13,036 nucleotides of DNA from Bacteroidota bacterium (GCA_023440945.1 JAEZRL010000375.1:1-13036), one strand, 5' to 3'; positions 1 to 7,143 are shown, counted from the first letter of the stretch. The notes: generated from the sequence alone by a model not told the origin. Program-made: numbers and translations.

Positions 1-468
1 GGCTTTTTTAAAACCGAACGTTTAGCCGAAATGGCCGAAATAAAGTGGAAAAGCCGGATTTTTATTTGTATTATGCCTACTACTTACATGAATTTAAGTG
101 GCAAAGCTTTTAAGTATTGGTTGGATAAAGAAAAGATAAGTCTTGAAAACACTTTGACCATTGTAGATGAGCTTGCATTACCATTAAATAAGATACGATT
201 ACGGCCTGGCGGCAGTGCTGCAGGCCATAATGGATTAAGGAACATAGAACAAATATTGGGAACAGATAAGTATCCCCGTTTAAGATTTGGTATTGGGAAT
301 AATTTCCCAAAAGGAATGCAGGTAGAATTTGTATTAAGTAAATGGTTTCCCGAAGATGTGCCGTTGGTAAACCGGAAAATTGAGAAATGTGTGGAGGTTA
401 TAGAAAGCTTTGCCATTAATGGTATCGAAAGAACGATGAACCTCTATAATAAGATCGAAATAGCTTAA
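1..468 (+). CDS. pth: Peptidyl-tRNA hydrolase (Pth), 5'-truncated by window edge
   Basis: Frees peptides from peptidyl-tRNAs that drop off the ribosome, recycling tRNA in the cytoplasm. The frame is open from base 1, so the ATG at 31 is internal: the residues before it (RLAEMAEIKWKSR) belong to the same protein, and about 30-40 N-terminal residues, including the catalytic histidine region, lie outside the window. Visible Pth signatures are PTTYMNLSGKA (substrate-binding Asn), VDELALP (the Asp next to the catalytic His in the family, in the DEL form), GGSAAGHNGLRNI (conserved His-Asn-Gly), YPRLRFGIG and the C-terminal helix ending TMNLYNKIEIA. The 155 visible residues fit a family length near 190. 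Stop TAA at 466-468. Identification is secure; only the start is missing. Confidence 0.96.
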   Translation, partial: GFFKTERLAEMAEIKWKSRIFICIMPTTYMNLSGKAFKYWLDKEKISLENTLTIVDELALPLNKIRLRPGGSAAGHNGLRNIEQILGTDKYPRLRFGIGNNFPKGMQVEFVLSKWFPEDVPLVNRKIEKCVEVIESFAINGIERTMNLYNKIEIA

Positions 469-476
469 AACTATTG

Positions 477-491
477 AGTTATATCATAACT
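477..491. repeat. Short inverted repeat between pth and the FAH-family gene
   Basis: AGTTAT and ATAACT flank a 3-base spacer, giving a perfect 6-bp dyad. It lies 9 bp after the pth stop and 49 bp before the next start. No T-tract follows, so it is a poor terminator; it could be an operator or chance in AT-rich DNA. A TATAAT-like hexamer follows at 494-499, but no matching -35 element is spaced correctly. Confidence 0.3.
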
Positions 492-540
492 GGTATAATT
501 AGTGAGGGTATTTTAAGAGGTCAAGACGAAAACAAAACTT

Positions 541-1152
541 ATGAAGATTTTTTGTGTAGGCCGTAACTATGTAGAACACGCCAAAGAATTAAATAATGAC
601 GTTCCCACAGAACCAGTTATTTTTCTAAAGCCCAAAACCGCGTTTTTAAATCATAATGCTTCTTTTTATTATCCCGAGTTCACTAACGAGTTGCATTATG
701 AAATTGAGTTGGTGCTTCGCATTTCAAAGAACGGAAAATATGTTTCTGAAGCAAATGCTGCTGAATATTATAATGCTCTTACAGTTGGGATAGATTTTAC
801 AGCAAGGGATGTGCAGCAGGAGCTTAAGAAAGCGGGGCTTCCATGGGAAAAGGCAAAGGCCTGGGATAATTCTGCATTAGTGGGTGAATTCATCAACGTT
901 AAACCTGATGGGCTGAATAAGCCGCTTACATTTAAGCTGGAAAAAAACGGTGAAACGGTACAAAAAGGCAACAGTAAAATGATGATTTTTTCTTTTCCTC
1001 AGATAATATCTCATGTGTCAACTTACTTTTCATTGAATATTGGTGATCTTGTTTTTACAGGTACACCCGCCGGTGTTGGTGAATGTGTAGTTGGTGATGT
1101 GTTAACCGGTTATCTTGAAGACAAAAAACTTTTTGAAACGATAGTACGATAG
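541..1152 (+). CDS. Fumarylacetoacetate hydrolase (FAH) family protein, FAHD1/YcgM-like
   Basis: A metal-dependent C-C bond hydrolase or decarboxylase of the FAH superfamily, expected to act in the cytosol on small 2-oxo/acylpyruvate-type acids; the substrate cannot be read from sequence. At 203 aa it is the compact single-domain form. The N-terminus GRNYVEHAKE carries the lid His13 and Glu16 that match the FAHD1 His-Glu dyad. EIE at 54-56 and Asp85 in VGIDFTARDVQ are the Mg2+/Mn2+ ligands. LPWEKAKAWDNSALVG (100-115) and FTGTPAGVG (172-180) are family signatures. All key residues are present, so it should be active. It starts 72 bp after pth on the same strand and may be co-transcribed. Closest functional models are acylpyruvase/oxaloacetate decarboxylase FAHD1 and E. 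coli YcgM. Confidence 0.93.
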   Translation: MKIFCVGRNYVEHAKELNNDVPTEPVIFLKPKTAFLNHNASFYYPEFTNELHYEIELVLRISKNGKYVSEANAAEYYNALTVGIDFTARDVQQELKKAGLPWEKAKAWDNSALVGEFINVKPDGLNKPLTFKLEKNGETVQKGNSKMMIFSFPQIISHVSTYFSLNIGDLVFTGTPAGVGECVVGDVLTGYLEDKKLFETIVR

Positions 1153-1265
1153 ATATTCTGTCATTTCCTTTTTTATTCAACCTCGTTTAGAAATTAGCGA
1201 ATGTTTGAAAATTGACTTTTGAAGAATTAAATGTTTATCGTGAAATATTAAACGCATGAGAAGGG

Positions 1266-1345
1266 CGACCACATCAGGGGTCGAATATTAATTTGTGCCT
1301 AAATCTATAAATAGACTCTAGCAGAGTTATCATCACTTTAACTCT
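1266..1345. repeat. Cluster of small inverted repeats in the 251-bp gap before the GNAT-like gene
   Basis: The gap 1153-1403 holds no gene. It contains CGACC (1266-1270) opposite GGTCG (1279-1283), an 8-base-loop hairpin lying between two copies of AATATTAA. Further on, ACTCT (1315-1319) can pair with AGAGT (1323-1327, 3-base loop), while the same AGAGTT (1323-1328) can instead pair with AACTCT (1340-1345). The last two are mutually exclusive. None is followed by a U-tract, and no exact TAnnTTTG element was found in the gap. A structured 5' leader for the downstream gene is possible but unproven. Confidence 0.3.
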
Positions 1346-1403
1346 TACTTATTCTCCATCATAAGATTGCATTTAATCTTTATTTTCGCTTCAAACGCTT
1401 TCT

Positions 1404-2582
1404 ATGCAATTGATCGAAGTGACGAGCTCAAAGACTGCTAACGAGTTTATCCGGGTGAATGTGTTAATGAATGAATCTAATCCAAATTATATCCGGCCAC
1501 TCGATAACGAGATAAACGAGGTATTTGATGCGTCTAAGAATAAAAACTTTAAATACGGTGAAGCAAAACGTTGGATTTTGAAAGATGTGAATGGTAAACT
1601 TATTGGTCGGATCGCTGCTTTCACGCATAATAAATACATTAATAAAGGAACTGAATTCGCAACCGGCGGCATTGGTTTTTTTGATTGCATTAATGATCAG
1701 CAGGCAGCTAATATGCTATTTGATACTGGGAAAGAATGGCTGCAAAGCAAAGGGATGGAAGCCATGGACGGTCCTATCAATTTTGGCGACCGGGATAAAT
1801 GGTGGGGATTGATGGTTGAAGGCTTTGAAAAGGAGCCTATTTATGGTATGTCGTTCAATCCTGATTATTACGAAAAACTATTCGAAGGTTATGGTTTTAA
1901 AAACTATTACAACCAGTATTATTATGCAATGAATGTAGATGAACCTTTATCAGCCAAATTTCCAGAACGACACGCAAAATTTAAATCAAAACCTGGTTAT
2001 GAGGCAAGGCATATTTCTCTTGCCAATCTGGATAAACATGCAGAAGAATTTACAACCGTTTATAATGCAGCCTGGGCACAGCACGGCGAAGCAAAAGAGA
2101 TCACTAAAGAACAGGTTCTGAAATTATTTAATAAGATGAAACCAATTATGGACGAACGTTTGATATGGTTTGCTTATTATAAAGATGAACCAATTGCCAT
2201 GTGGATAAACATTCCTGATCTTAATCAATACTTCAAACACTTTAATGGTAAGCTTGGATTAATAGAAAAGATGCGATTGATGTGGATGAAAAAAAGCGGT
2301 GCCTGTAAAACATTCACGGGAGTTGCTTTCGGTATCATTCCAAAGTTCCAGGCTTTAGGAATTGATTCATTTATGATCTATGAAGGAGCTTTGTTATTAC
2401 AGCATAAAGGGTGGTACCACACTTATGAAATGGGCTGGGCAGGCGACTGGAATCCAAAGATGATAAACATCTATAAAAGTTTAGGGGCACAACAAAGCAG
2501 GCGAATGATTACTTATCGTTATATTTTCAATGATAAATATCCATTTGAAAGACATCCTGAAATGGAGTATGCTTCGCGGTAA
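1404..2582 (+). CDS. GNAT-like acyltransferase-fold protein (YghO-like), function unknown
   Basis: A 392-aa soluble protein without signal peptide or membrane segment. It resembles the YghO-type proteins and Bacteroidota proteins annotated as GNAT or hypothetical; this is recalled similarity, not a search. The first half has a GNAT-like strand (NGKLIGRIAAF, about 64-73), then a strongly conserved-looking block DGPINFGDRDKWWGLMVEG (122-140) and GMSFNPDYYEKLFEGYGF. The second half holds a second acyltransferase-like segment (about 215-370): a helical region, AYYKDEPIAMWINIPDLNQ, then GWAGDWNPKMINIYKSLGA, which looks like the acetyl-CoA-binding end of a GNAT domain. Two tandem GNAT-like folds are therefore plausible. 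Substrate is unknown. Its stop TAA abuts the stop of the convergent epimerase gene with no base between them. Confidence 0.8.
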   Translation: MQLIEVTSSKTANEFIRVNVLMNESNPNYIRPLDNEINEVFDASKNKNFKYGEAKRWILKDVNGKLIGRIAAFTHNKYINKGTEFATGGIGFFDCINDQQAANMLFDTGKEWLQSKGMEAMDGPINFGDRDKWWGLMVEGFEKEPIYGMSFNPDYYEKLFEGYGFKNYYNQYYYAMNVDEPLSAKFPERHAKFKSKPGYEARHISLANLDKHAEEFTTVYNAAWAQHGEAKEITKEQVLKLFNKMKPIMDERLIWFAYYKDEPIAMWINIPDLNQYFKHFNGKLGLIEKMRLMWMKKSGACKTFTGVAFGIIPKFQALGIDSFMIYEGALLLQHKGWYHTYEMGWAGDWNPKMINIYKSLGAQQSRRMITYRYIFNDKYPFERHPEMEYASR

Positions 2583-3515
2583 TTATTTTTTCAGATAGTA
2601 TTCTGCCGTTGCTTTTATTCCTTCTTCATAAGGCGTAGGTTGATAGTTGAAAGCTTTATTGAATTTACTTGAATCGAAGATGTAAGGATATTTATTTTGA
2701 TAAGTCATTTCAACAGATTCTTTTATATCGCTTTGAAATAATCCTGCCAGTTTCATCATCCATAACGGCAATACCATGACGCCATCTTTTGCATGCATTG
2801 ACTCGGCAGCGGCATGAATAAATTCTCTTCCTGTTAAAGGGTTTGCAGCTGTAGGTAAATGCCAGGTCTGATTGAAAGCCTCTTCGCGTTGAGCAAGCAT
2901 ATACAATGCTTTACCGGCATCAGGTGTATAAGTAAAGGAATGTGGTACGTCTGCATTGATAAGCCATTGCGCTTTTTTGCCTTTCTTCAGATTATCAAAA
3001 ACAAGCATATTTGCGACACTTGTTTTACCCGCGTTTGGTCCGTAAAAATCGGCGGCCCTTGCAATCAACGCTTGTATATTTCCCGCTTTTGTCTCCTTCA
3101 ATAATTGGTTGGCAATTGCAGCACGAACCTCACCTTTCTTACTGCAGGGATTATATGGCGTTTCTTCAGTCATAACATCATCAACCTTTCCATACATGTA
3201 CACATTATCAAAAAAAATGAGTTTTGCATTTGTTTCTTTGCAGGCATTAATAACATTGCTCATGATCTTGGGCCAGCTTTCTTTCCAGACATCAATCTTA
3301 TAAACAAGTCCAACTAAAAGGTACACAATATCAGAACCTGTTACTGCCCTTTTTACCTGTTCGTAATTGGTTACGTCTGTAACAATTGATTCTGCTCCTT
3401 GCCTAGGCAAACCTTTTCTCGACGCAAGCCGTACAGTTTCGTTATTATTTATCAATACTTCTGTTAATTCATTTGCGATTGTGCCGCCTGCACCCAGAAT
3501 TGTATGCGTTGCCAT
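2583..3515 (-). CDS. NAD(P)-dependent epimerase/dehydratase, atypical SDR
   Basis: A 310-aa Rossmann-fold sugar-nucleotide-epimerase-like protein, cytosolic, substrate unknown. The dinucleotide motif ILGAGGTIANEL (6-17) starts the protein; the usual last Gly of GxxGxxG is Ala. Other SDR features are SDIVYLLVGL (61-70), KLIFFDNVYMYGK (98-110), RAADFYGP (153-160) and PHSFTYTPDAGKAL (191-204). The canonical YxxxK is not clear: the YMYG segment is present, but the Tyr/Lys pair is displaced (YNPCSKK at 121-127), so activity may be reductase-like or lost. The ATG lies one base from an 8-bp inverted repeat. The 88-aa gene lies 60 bp upstream on the same strand and may share a transcript. Confidence 0.88.
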   Translation of the reverse strand: MATHTILGAGGTIANELTEVLINNNETVRLASRKGLPRQGAESIVTDVTNYEQVKRAVTGSDIVYLLVGLVYKIDVWKESWPKIMSNVINACKETNAKLIFFDNVYMYGKVDDVMTEETPYNPCSKKGEVRAAIANQLLKETKAGNIQALIARAADFYGPNAGKTSVANMLVFDNLKKGKKAQWLINADVPHSFTYTPDAGKALYMLAQREEAFNQTWHLPTAANPLTGREFIHAAAESMHAKDGVMVLPLWMMKLAGLFQSDIKESVEMTYQNKYPYIFDSSKFNKAFNYQPTPYEEGIKATAEYYLKK

Positions 3516-3516
3516 T

Positions 3517-3538
3517 ACTTTTGTTTTAACACAAAAGT
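3517..3538 (-). promoter_or_regulatory. 8-bp inverted repeat directly before the epimerase start codon
   Basis: ACTTTTGT (3517-3524) and ACAAAAGT (3531-3538) are exact reverse complements with a 6-base spacer. On the minus strand the repeat ends one base before the epimerase ATG (3515-3513). In mRNA it would be a hairpin covering the initiation region, with no Shine-Dalgarno visible outside it; in DNA it could be an operator. Only the repeat is observed, not its role. Confidence 0.45.
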
Positions 3539-3575
3539 GCCATTCTTTTTTGCTCTAATGAAAAATAAAAGATCA

Positions 3576-3842
3576 TTAGTTGTTATTTGACTGTTCCTCG
3601 GCTTTTTTTATTTCTTTTCCAACCGGGTCATTTTTTTCTTCCGTTTCTTTTTTATCTGAAGAAGTGGAATCTCTTTTTGGATTACCTATATCGCCTTTTT
3701 CTTCTTTGTCTTTGCTGCCACTTCCCATACCGCCTTCTGACGCACTTGAGCCACCGGTATCCACAATTACAAGTCTGCCATCTGCAGTTATTTCAAAAGA
3801 ACCTACTGAAGGTTCTTCCATTAAATCATTTTTATAAAACAT
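3576..3842 (-). CDS. Small acidic low-complexity hypothetical protein
   Basis: I do not recognise this 88-aa protein. The N-terminal third has one beta-hairpin-like patch (GSFEITADGRLVIVDTG, about 14-30). The remainder is Gly/Ser then Lys/Glu/Asp/Asn-rich and almost certainly disordered, ending in EEQSNNN. There is no signal peptide, lipobox, membrane segment or cysteine. Evidence that it is real: a strong GGAGG four bases before the ATG, which is rare among its neighbours, and a plausible composition, whereas the overlapping plus-strand frames read as hydrophobic Phe/Ser/Leu noise. It lies 60 bp upstream of the epimerase gene on the same strand. Confidence 0.6.
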   Translation of the reverse strand: MFYKNDLMEEPSVGSFEITADGRLVIVDTGGSSASEGGMGSGSKDKEEKGDIGNPKRDSTSSDKKETEEKNDPVGKEIKKAEEQSNNN

Positions 3843-3846
3843 ACGA

Positions 3847-3851
3847 CCTCC
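3847..3851 (-). promoter_or_regulatory. Strong Shine-Dalgarno GGAGG for the 88-aa gene
   Basis: Reading the minus strand, CGGAGGTCGTATG places GGAGG four bases before the ATG. Other genes here start after A-rich sequence with no clear SD, so this one supports the start at 3842. Just upstream lies the near-palindrome CGTTTTTAAAAAACG (3851-3865). Confidence 0.6.
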
Positions 3852-3963
3852 GTTTTTTAAAAACGAAGAAATATCATGCCATAAAAACGCATGTCGAATG
3901 ATTGAATTAAAAAGGTGATTGGTCTAATATTGTTCCATCAAAGCATCTGCTTTTATCACAGAT

Positions 3964-3978
3964 ATCTCTGGGAGAGAT
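3964..3978. promoter_or_regulatory. Candidate operator: inverted repeat upstream of the Nudix regulator
   Basis: ATCTCT (3964-3969), GGG, AGAGAT (3973-3978) form a perfect 6-bp dyad about 76 bp before the regulator start. Winged-helix Nudix regulators bind palindromic sites, often in front of their own operon, so position and symmetry fit an operator. The rest of the 212-bp gap (3843-4054) is AT-rich and without an exact TAnnTTTG element. Confidence 0.35.
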
Positions 3979-4054
3979 TTAATTAAGTGATTAAAAATTA
4001 TGTAATTTAACGCATCAATATTGCCTGTGTTTTAATAACCTGAACAGTGCCTCT

Positions 4055-4804
4055 ATGAAAAATGTTTTTACGGATAATTGTGGCTCTTTTGTGAAGGAAA
4101 AAGAATTAATAAAAGATGTAAAAAAATTAGTTGAATCTTATCCCCGTGTACCCATTACAATTGACTGTGTGATATTTGGATTTGATGAAAATGAACTAAA
4201 GGTTTTGCTGATAAGAAGTGACCTTGAGATATTTAGAAACAAATGGTCTTTATTGGGAGATTTTGCGAATGATGATGAAGAACTTGATGGTGCCGCTTAT
4301 CGTGTACTGAACCAGCGCACCGGGCTTGATCATGTGTATCTTGAACAGGTAAAAACTTTCAGCAAACCAAATCGTCATCCGGGTGGACGTGTGTTAACGG
4401 TTGCTTATTGCTCTTTGCTTAATATTGAACATCACAAAATCAATATCAGGGATAATGAGTTGCATTGGCAAAGTGTACAGAACCTTAAAGACATGGCTTT
4501 TGATCACCAGGAAATCGTTGATGAATGCTATCGTTGGTTGCAGAAACGCATACAGGAACATCCGCTCGGCTTTAATCTTTTGCCCGATAAGTTTTCCCTT
4601 CGTGAGCTGCAGAATTTATACGAAGCGATATTGAACATTAAACTCGACAGAAGAAATTTCCGTAAAAAGTTTTTTACAATGGATCTTTTAATTGATACAG
4701 GTGAATATGAAGATGATGTTCCACATCGTCCCGGCAAACTGTATAAATTCAATTTTAAAAAATACGAAAGCAACAAGCGTAAATGGTTTGGCATTGATTT
4801 TTAA
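4055..4804 (+). CDS. Nudix-domain winged-helix transcriptional regulator (NrtR/AraR-like), catalytically dead
   Basis: A 249-aa cytosolic regulator. Residues about 30-165 form a Nudix domain (RVPITIDCVIFGFDENELKVLLIR, KWSLLGDF), and residues about 175-240 a winged helix (FSLRELQNLYEAIL, LDRRNFRKKFFTMDLLIDTG). Aligned with the Nudix box, the first Gly is Asp69, and the catalytic REUxEE is RVLNQR (83-88): all three of its metal-binding glutamates are replaced (Val84, Gln87, Arg88), while Glu75, Arg83 and Gly90 remain. Ligand sensing without hydrolysis is therefore expected, as in NrtR (NAD metabolism) and Bacteroides AraR (arabinose) regulators. The real ligand is unknown; no NAD or sugar genes adjoin. 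It leads a same-strand run with the PaaY-like gene 35 bp downstream. Confidence 0.9.
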   Translation: MKNVFTDNCGSFVKEKELIKDVKKLVESYPRVPITIDCVIFGFDENELKVLLIRSDLEIFRNKWSLLGDFANDDEELDGAAYRVLNQRTGLDHVYLEQVKTFSKPNRHPGGRVLTVAYCSLLNIEHHKINIRDNELHWQSVQNLKDMAFDHQEIVDECYRWLQKRIQEHPLGFNLLPDKFSLRELQNLYEAILNIKLDRRNFRKKFFTMDLLIDTGEYEDDVPHRPGKLYKFNFKKYESNKRKWFGIDF

Positions 4805-4839
4805 AACCCGCTTTCTCATTTATCCTATTTCTTCTTTTT

Positions 4840-5442
4840 ATGATCTGCTCCTTCAAAGGATTTATTCCTGTTGTACATGAATCTTCTTTTATTCATCCGC
4901 TTGCTGTCGTAACAGGCAACGTTATTATTGGTAAGAATGTCTATGTAGGTCCCGGTGCAGCTATTCGCGGCGATTGGGGCGGTATCATTATTGAAGATGG
5001 TTGTAATGTACAGGAAAATTGTGTTGTTCACATGTTTCCCGGCATTACCATCGTTTTAAAAGAAGGAGCGCATATAGGTCATGGTGCAATTGTACACGGT
5101 GCAACCATCGGCAAAAATTGTTTGATCGGGATGAACAGTGTGATAATGGATAATGTGGAGTTGGGTGATGAATGCATTGTTGGCGCTTTATCTTTCATAA
5201 AAGCAGATGAAAAAATTCCACCAAGAAGTTTGCTTGCAGGAAATCCCGCGAAGGTGATTAAACAAGTTAGCGATGAAATGATCGAATGGAAAACGAAGGG
5301 AACGCAATTGTACCGGTCTTTGTCAAAAGAGATGTTTGAAAGCTGGGAAGAGTGCGAACCATTGCGGGAAGTACCTGTAAACAGGCTTTCGCAACAAACA
5401 TTGTATAAAACATGGAACGAAATAAGAAAAAAAGAAGAATAA
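4840..5442 (+). CDS. PaaY-like hexapeptide-repeat, gamma-carbonic anhydrase fold protein
   Basis: A 200-aa left-handed beta-helix protein, expected to be a cytosolic homotrimer. Hexapeptide repeats run from about 18 to 135 (VVTGNVIIGKNVYVGPGA, HIGHGAIVHGATIGKNCLIG). The gamma-CA zinc histidines are present as His64 (NCVVHMFPG), His81 and His86, along with Arg43/Asp45 (RGDWGG) and Gln58. The start and the C-terminal helix (WKTKGTQLYRSL, then EPLREV) match E. coli PaaY closely (recalled). PaaY is a thioesterase that relieves toxic CoA intermediates of phenylacetate degradation, but no paa genes are near, so carbonic anhydrase or other thioesterase roles are equally open. It follows the Nudix regulator by 35 bp, and its 3' end overlaps the lipoprotein start by 31 bp. 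Confidence 0.9.
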   Translation: MICSFKGFIPVVHESSFIHPLAVVTGNVIIGKNVYVGPGAAIRGDWGGIIIEDGCNVQENCVVHMFPGITIVLKEGAHIGHGAIVHGATIGKNCLIGMNSVIMDNVELGDECIVGALSFIKADEKIPPRSLLAGNPAKVIKQVSDEMIEWKTKGTQLYRSLSKEMFESWEECEPLREVPVNRLSQQTLYKTWNEIRKKEE

Positions 5443-6089
5443 GATTTTCAATAATGCTGTTTTTACTCATTCTTGCTTCATGTAGTAGCAGCCGCAGTTT
5501 TTCCAACGAAGATTTTGTAAGCAAGATAAATGATTCTGTAATGGCGACACAACAGGAAGAACTTGATTCTATATTATCTGCTTTGCAAAAACAAAATGAC
5601 TTATTGCTTGTATTTGCTGATGAAAATTTTGCGTGGACAAGAATGACTTCCTACCATATTCTTGCAAAGAATGGTGAAGAGTGGAAAGGGTATTTTTATA
5701 AAGGCTCGAATAGAAAAATGTCTGCAAATTCAGATACCATTTATAAAGAAATCACTGTTTCAAAAGAGGATGCAAATGATGTATTGGCTTTTTTTAATGC
5801 AAATGAACTATGGAAAGTAAAAGGTGATGATGGAAAGAATTTTTGTGCGGAAGTAAATAATACTTCAAATGGTTCAAAACCTGCAATACAAAAATGTAAT
5901 ATTTACGATGCTAATACCTGGCAACTGTTTATAATAACGCATGATAAAGTTATCAGTCCTTCTTATTATGCGCCTGATTTTTATGAAAGATGCTGCCCTG
6001 GGAATACAGACCGAAAACACTTTGTTGAAGCAGCAAAAAAGATACGTAGTTTGATACAACCAACAGCCAGCGACGCAAAGCCCCTTTAG
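5412..6089 (+). CDS. Putative lipoprotein, function unknown
   Basis: A 225-aa protein with a basic N-region (NKKKRRIR), a hydrophobic stretch and the lipobox LASC, so Cys24 should be lipidated by signal peptidase II and the mature protein anchored in the inner or outer membrane. The mature start CSSSRSFSNEDF is flexible. I recognise no domain. Most of the remainder is mixed alpha/beta, with a pair of distal cysteines (NFCAEV and QKCNIY) and CC in YERCCPGNTDRKHF near the C-terminus, possibly disulfide-bonded in the periplasm. The start at 5412 overlaps the upstream gene by 31 bp, implying translational coupling; a later ATG at 5454 would remove the basic N-region and is less likely. The stop TAG is one base from the convergent gene's stop. 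Confidence 0.75.
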   Translation: MERNKKKRRIRFSIMLFLLILASCSSSRSFSNEDFVSKINDSVMATQQEELDSILSALQKQNDLLLVFADENFAWTRMTSYHILAKNGEEWKGYFYKGSNRKMSANSDTIYKEITVSKEDANDVLAFFNANELWKVKGDDGKNFCAEVNNTSNGSKPAIQKCNIYDANTWQLFIITHDKVISPSYYAPDFYERCCPGNTDRKHFVEAAKKIRSLIQPTASDAKPL

Positions 6090-6090
6090 T

Positions 6091-7119
6091 CTACGCTATC
6101 TCCCAAACCTCATTTCCGCGTAAAAGCTTGTCCAGATTTCCAACACCTTTTGTTATAATGGCTTCTTCTATCTGCATGCGCATCACATCTTCATAACAAG
6201 CTCTTTCAGTTTCATAAAACACACCAAAAGGACGGGGGAAATGTCCTTCTATTCTTGGATCATCAAACATCCGAATAAGCAATTGCGCTTTATAAAAATC
6301 ATGCTCATCGTGTATCCAAAGATCATCGGCGCTGTAACCTTCATCGAGACTTACAACAACGGGCTTTAATCCATCTAGTTTTATTCCTTTGTTTTGACCA
6401 AATAAAAGTGGTTTGCCCTGTTCCAGAAATAAGGTTTCATTGGCTTTGGTTGACTTTTCTGTGAAGATTTCAAAAGCACCATCATTAAAGATGTTACAGT
6501 TTTGGTATATCTCCAGGAAAGAAGCGCCTTTATGCTGATGCGAACGAAGAAGCATCGATTGCAAGTGTTTCGGATCGCGATCCATACTTCTTGCAATGAA
6601 CGTTGCGTCTGCACCCATTGCCAATGCCAATGGATTAAATGGATGATCAATACTTCCAACAGGTGTGCTTTTCGTGATCTTTTGTTCCTCTGATGTTGGC
6701 GAATACTGTCCCTTTGTTAAACCGTATATCTGGTTATTGAACAGCATAATATTCACATCTAAATTCCTTCGCAGCAAATGAATGGTATGATTACCACCGA
6801 TGCTTAGTGAATCACCATCTCCTGTAACGATCCATACACTTAACTCGGGTCTTGTTGCTTTCAAGCCGCTGGCAATCGCAGTTGCACGCCCATGAATGGA
6901 ATGCATACCATAAGTATTCATATAATAAGGAAAACGGCTGCTGCAGCCAATTCCGCTAATGATAACAAAATTCTCTCTTGGTATGCCTAAGCCTGGCATT
7001 ACTTTTTGCACTTGTGCAAGAATAGAATAATCACCGCAACCCGGGCACCAGCGAACTTCCTGGTCGGTTGCAAAATCTTTTGAGGTAAGTGTGGGTAAAG
7101 TATTCGTTATAGTATTCAT
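6091..7119 (-). CDS. 2-oxoacid:ferredoxin oxidoreductase, beta subunit (KorB/PorB-like)
   Basis: The thiamine-diphosphate and [4Fe-4S] subunit of an enzyme that oxidatively decarboxylates a 2-oxoacid (2-oxoglutarate or pyruvate) to the acyl-CoA, reducing ferredoxin. Cluster cysteines are Cys25 and Cys28 (RWCPGCGDY), Cys59 (GIGCSSR) and Cys208 (YQNCNIF). The ThDP motif runs from GDGDS (100-104) to FNNQIYG (127-133). The substrate-side KST and DHPF segments are also present. The 342 aa match complete beta subunits. I prefer the ATG at 7119 over an in-frame TTG at 7137, because GGAAG lies upstream of the ATG. The partner alpha subunit, usually adjacent, is not in this window; the upstream gene is the AhpD-like protein, 24 bp away on the same strand. 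KorB is the likelier specificity, but PorB cannot be excluded. Confidence 0.92.
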   Translation of the reverse strand: MNTITNTLPTLTSKDFATDQEVRWCPGCGDYSILAQVQKVMPGLGIPRENFVIISGIGCSSRFPYYMNTYGMHSIHGRATAIASGLKATRPELSVWIVTGDGDSLSIGGNHTIHLLRRNLDVNIMLFNNQIYGLTKGQYSPTSEEQKITKSTPVGSIDHPFNPLALAMGADATFIARSMDRDPKHLQSMLLRSHQHKGASFLEIYQNCNIFNDGAFEIFTEKSTKANETLFLEQGKPLLFGQNKGIKLDGLKPVVVSLDEGYSADDLWIHDEHDFYKAQLLIRMFDDPRIEGHFPRPFGVFYETERACYEDVMRMQIEEAIITKGVGNLDKLLRGNEVWEIA

Positions 7120-7143
7120 AATCGTGTTCACTTCCAATATATT

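Noticed and set aside
494..499. TATAAT as a sigma70-like -10 box before the FAH gene
   Set aside because: The only -35-like hexamer (TTGAGT, 474-479) is 14 bp away, too close, and Bacteroidota use a different consensus.
3580..3901. Plus-strand frames over the 88-aa gene
   Set aside because: Hydrophobic low-complexity translations without a start signal; the minus-strand frame has the GGAGG and a sensible composition.
4840..5442. Assigning a phenylacetate degradation cluster from the PaaY-like gene
   Set aside because: No other paa gene is present in the window; the fold alone does not fix the pathway.
7120..7137. TTG start giving six extra residues to the ferredoxin-oxidoreductase beta subunit
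   Set aside because: The ATG at 7119 has a GGAAG upstream, and the extra residues add no conserved sequence.
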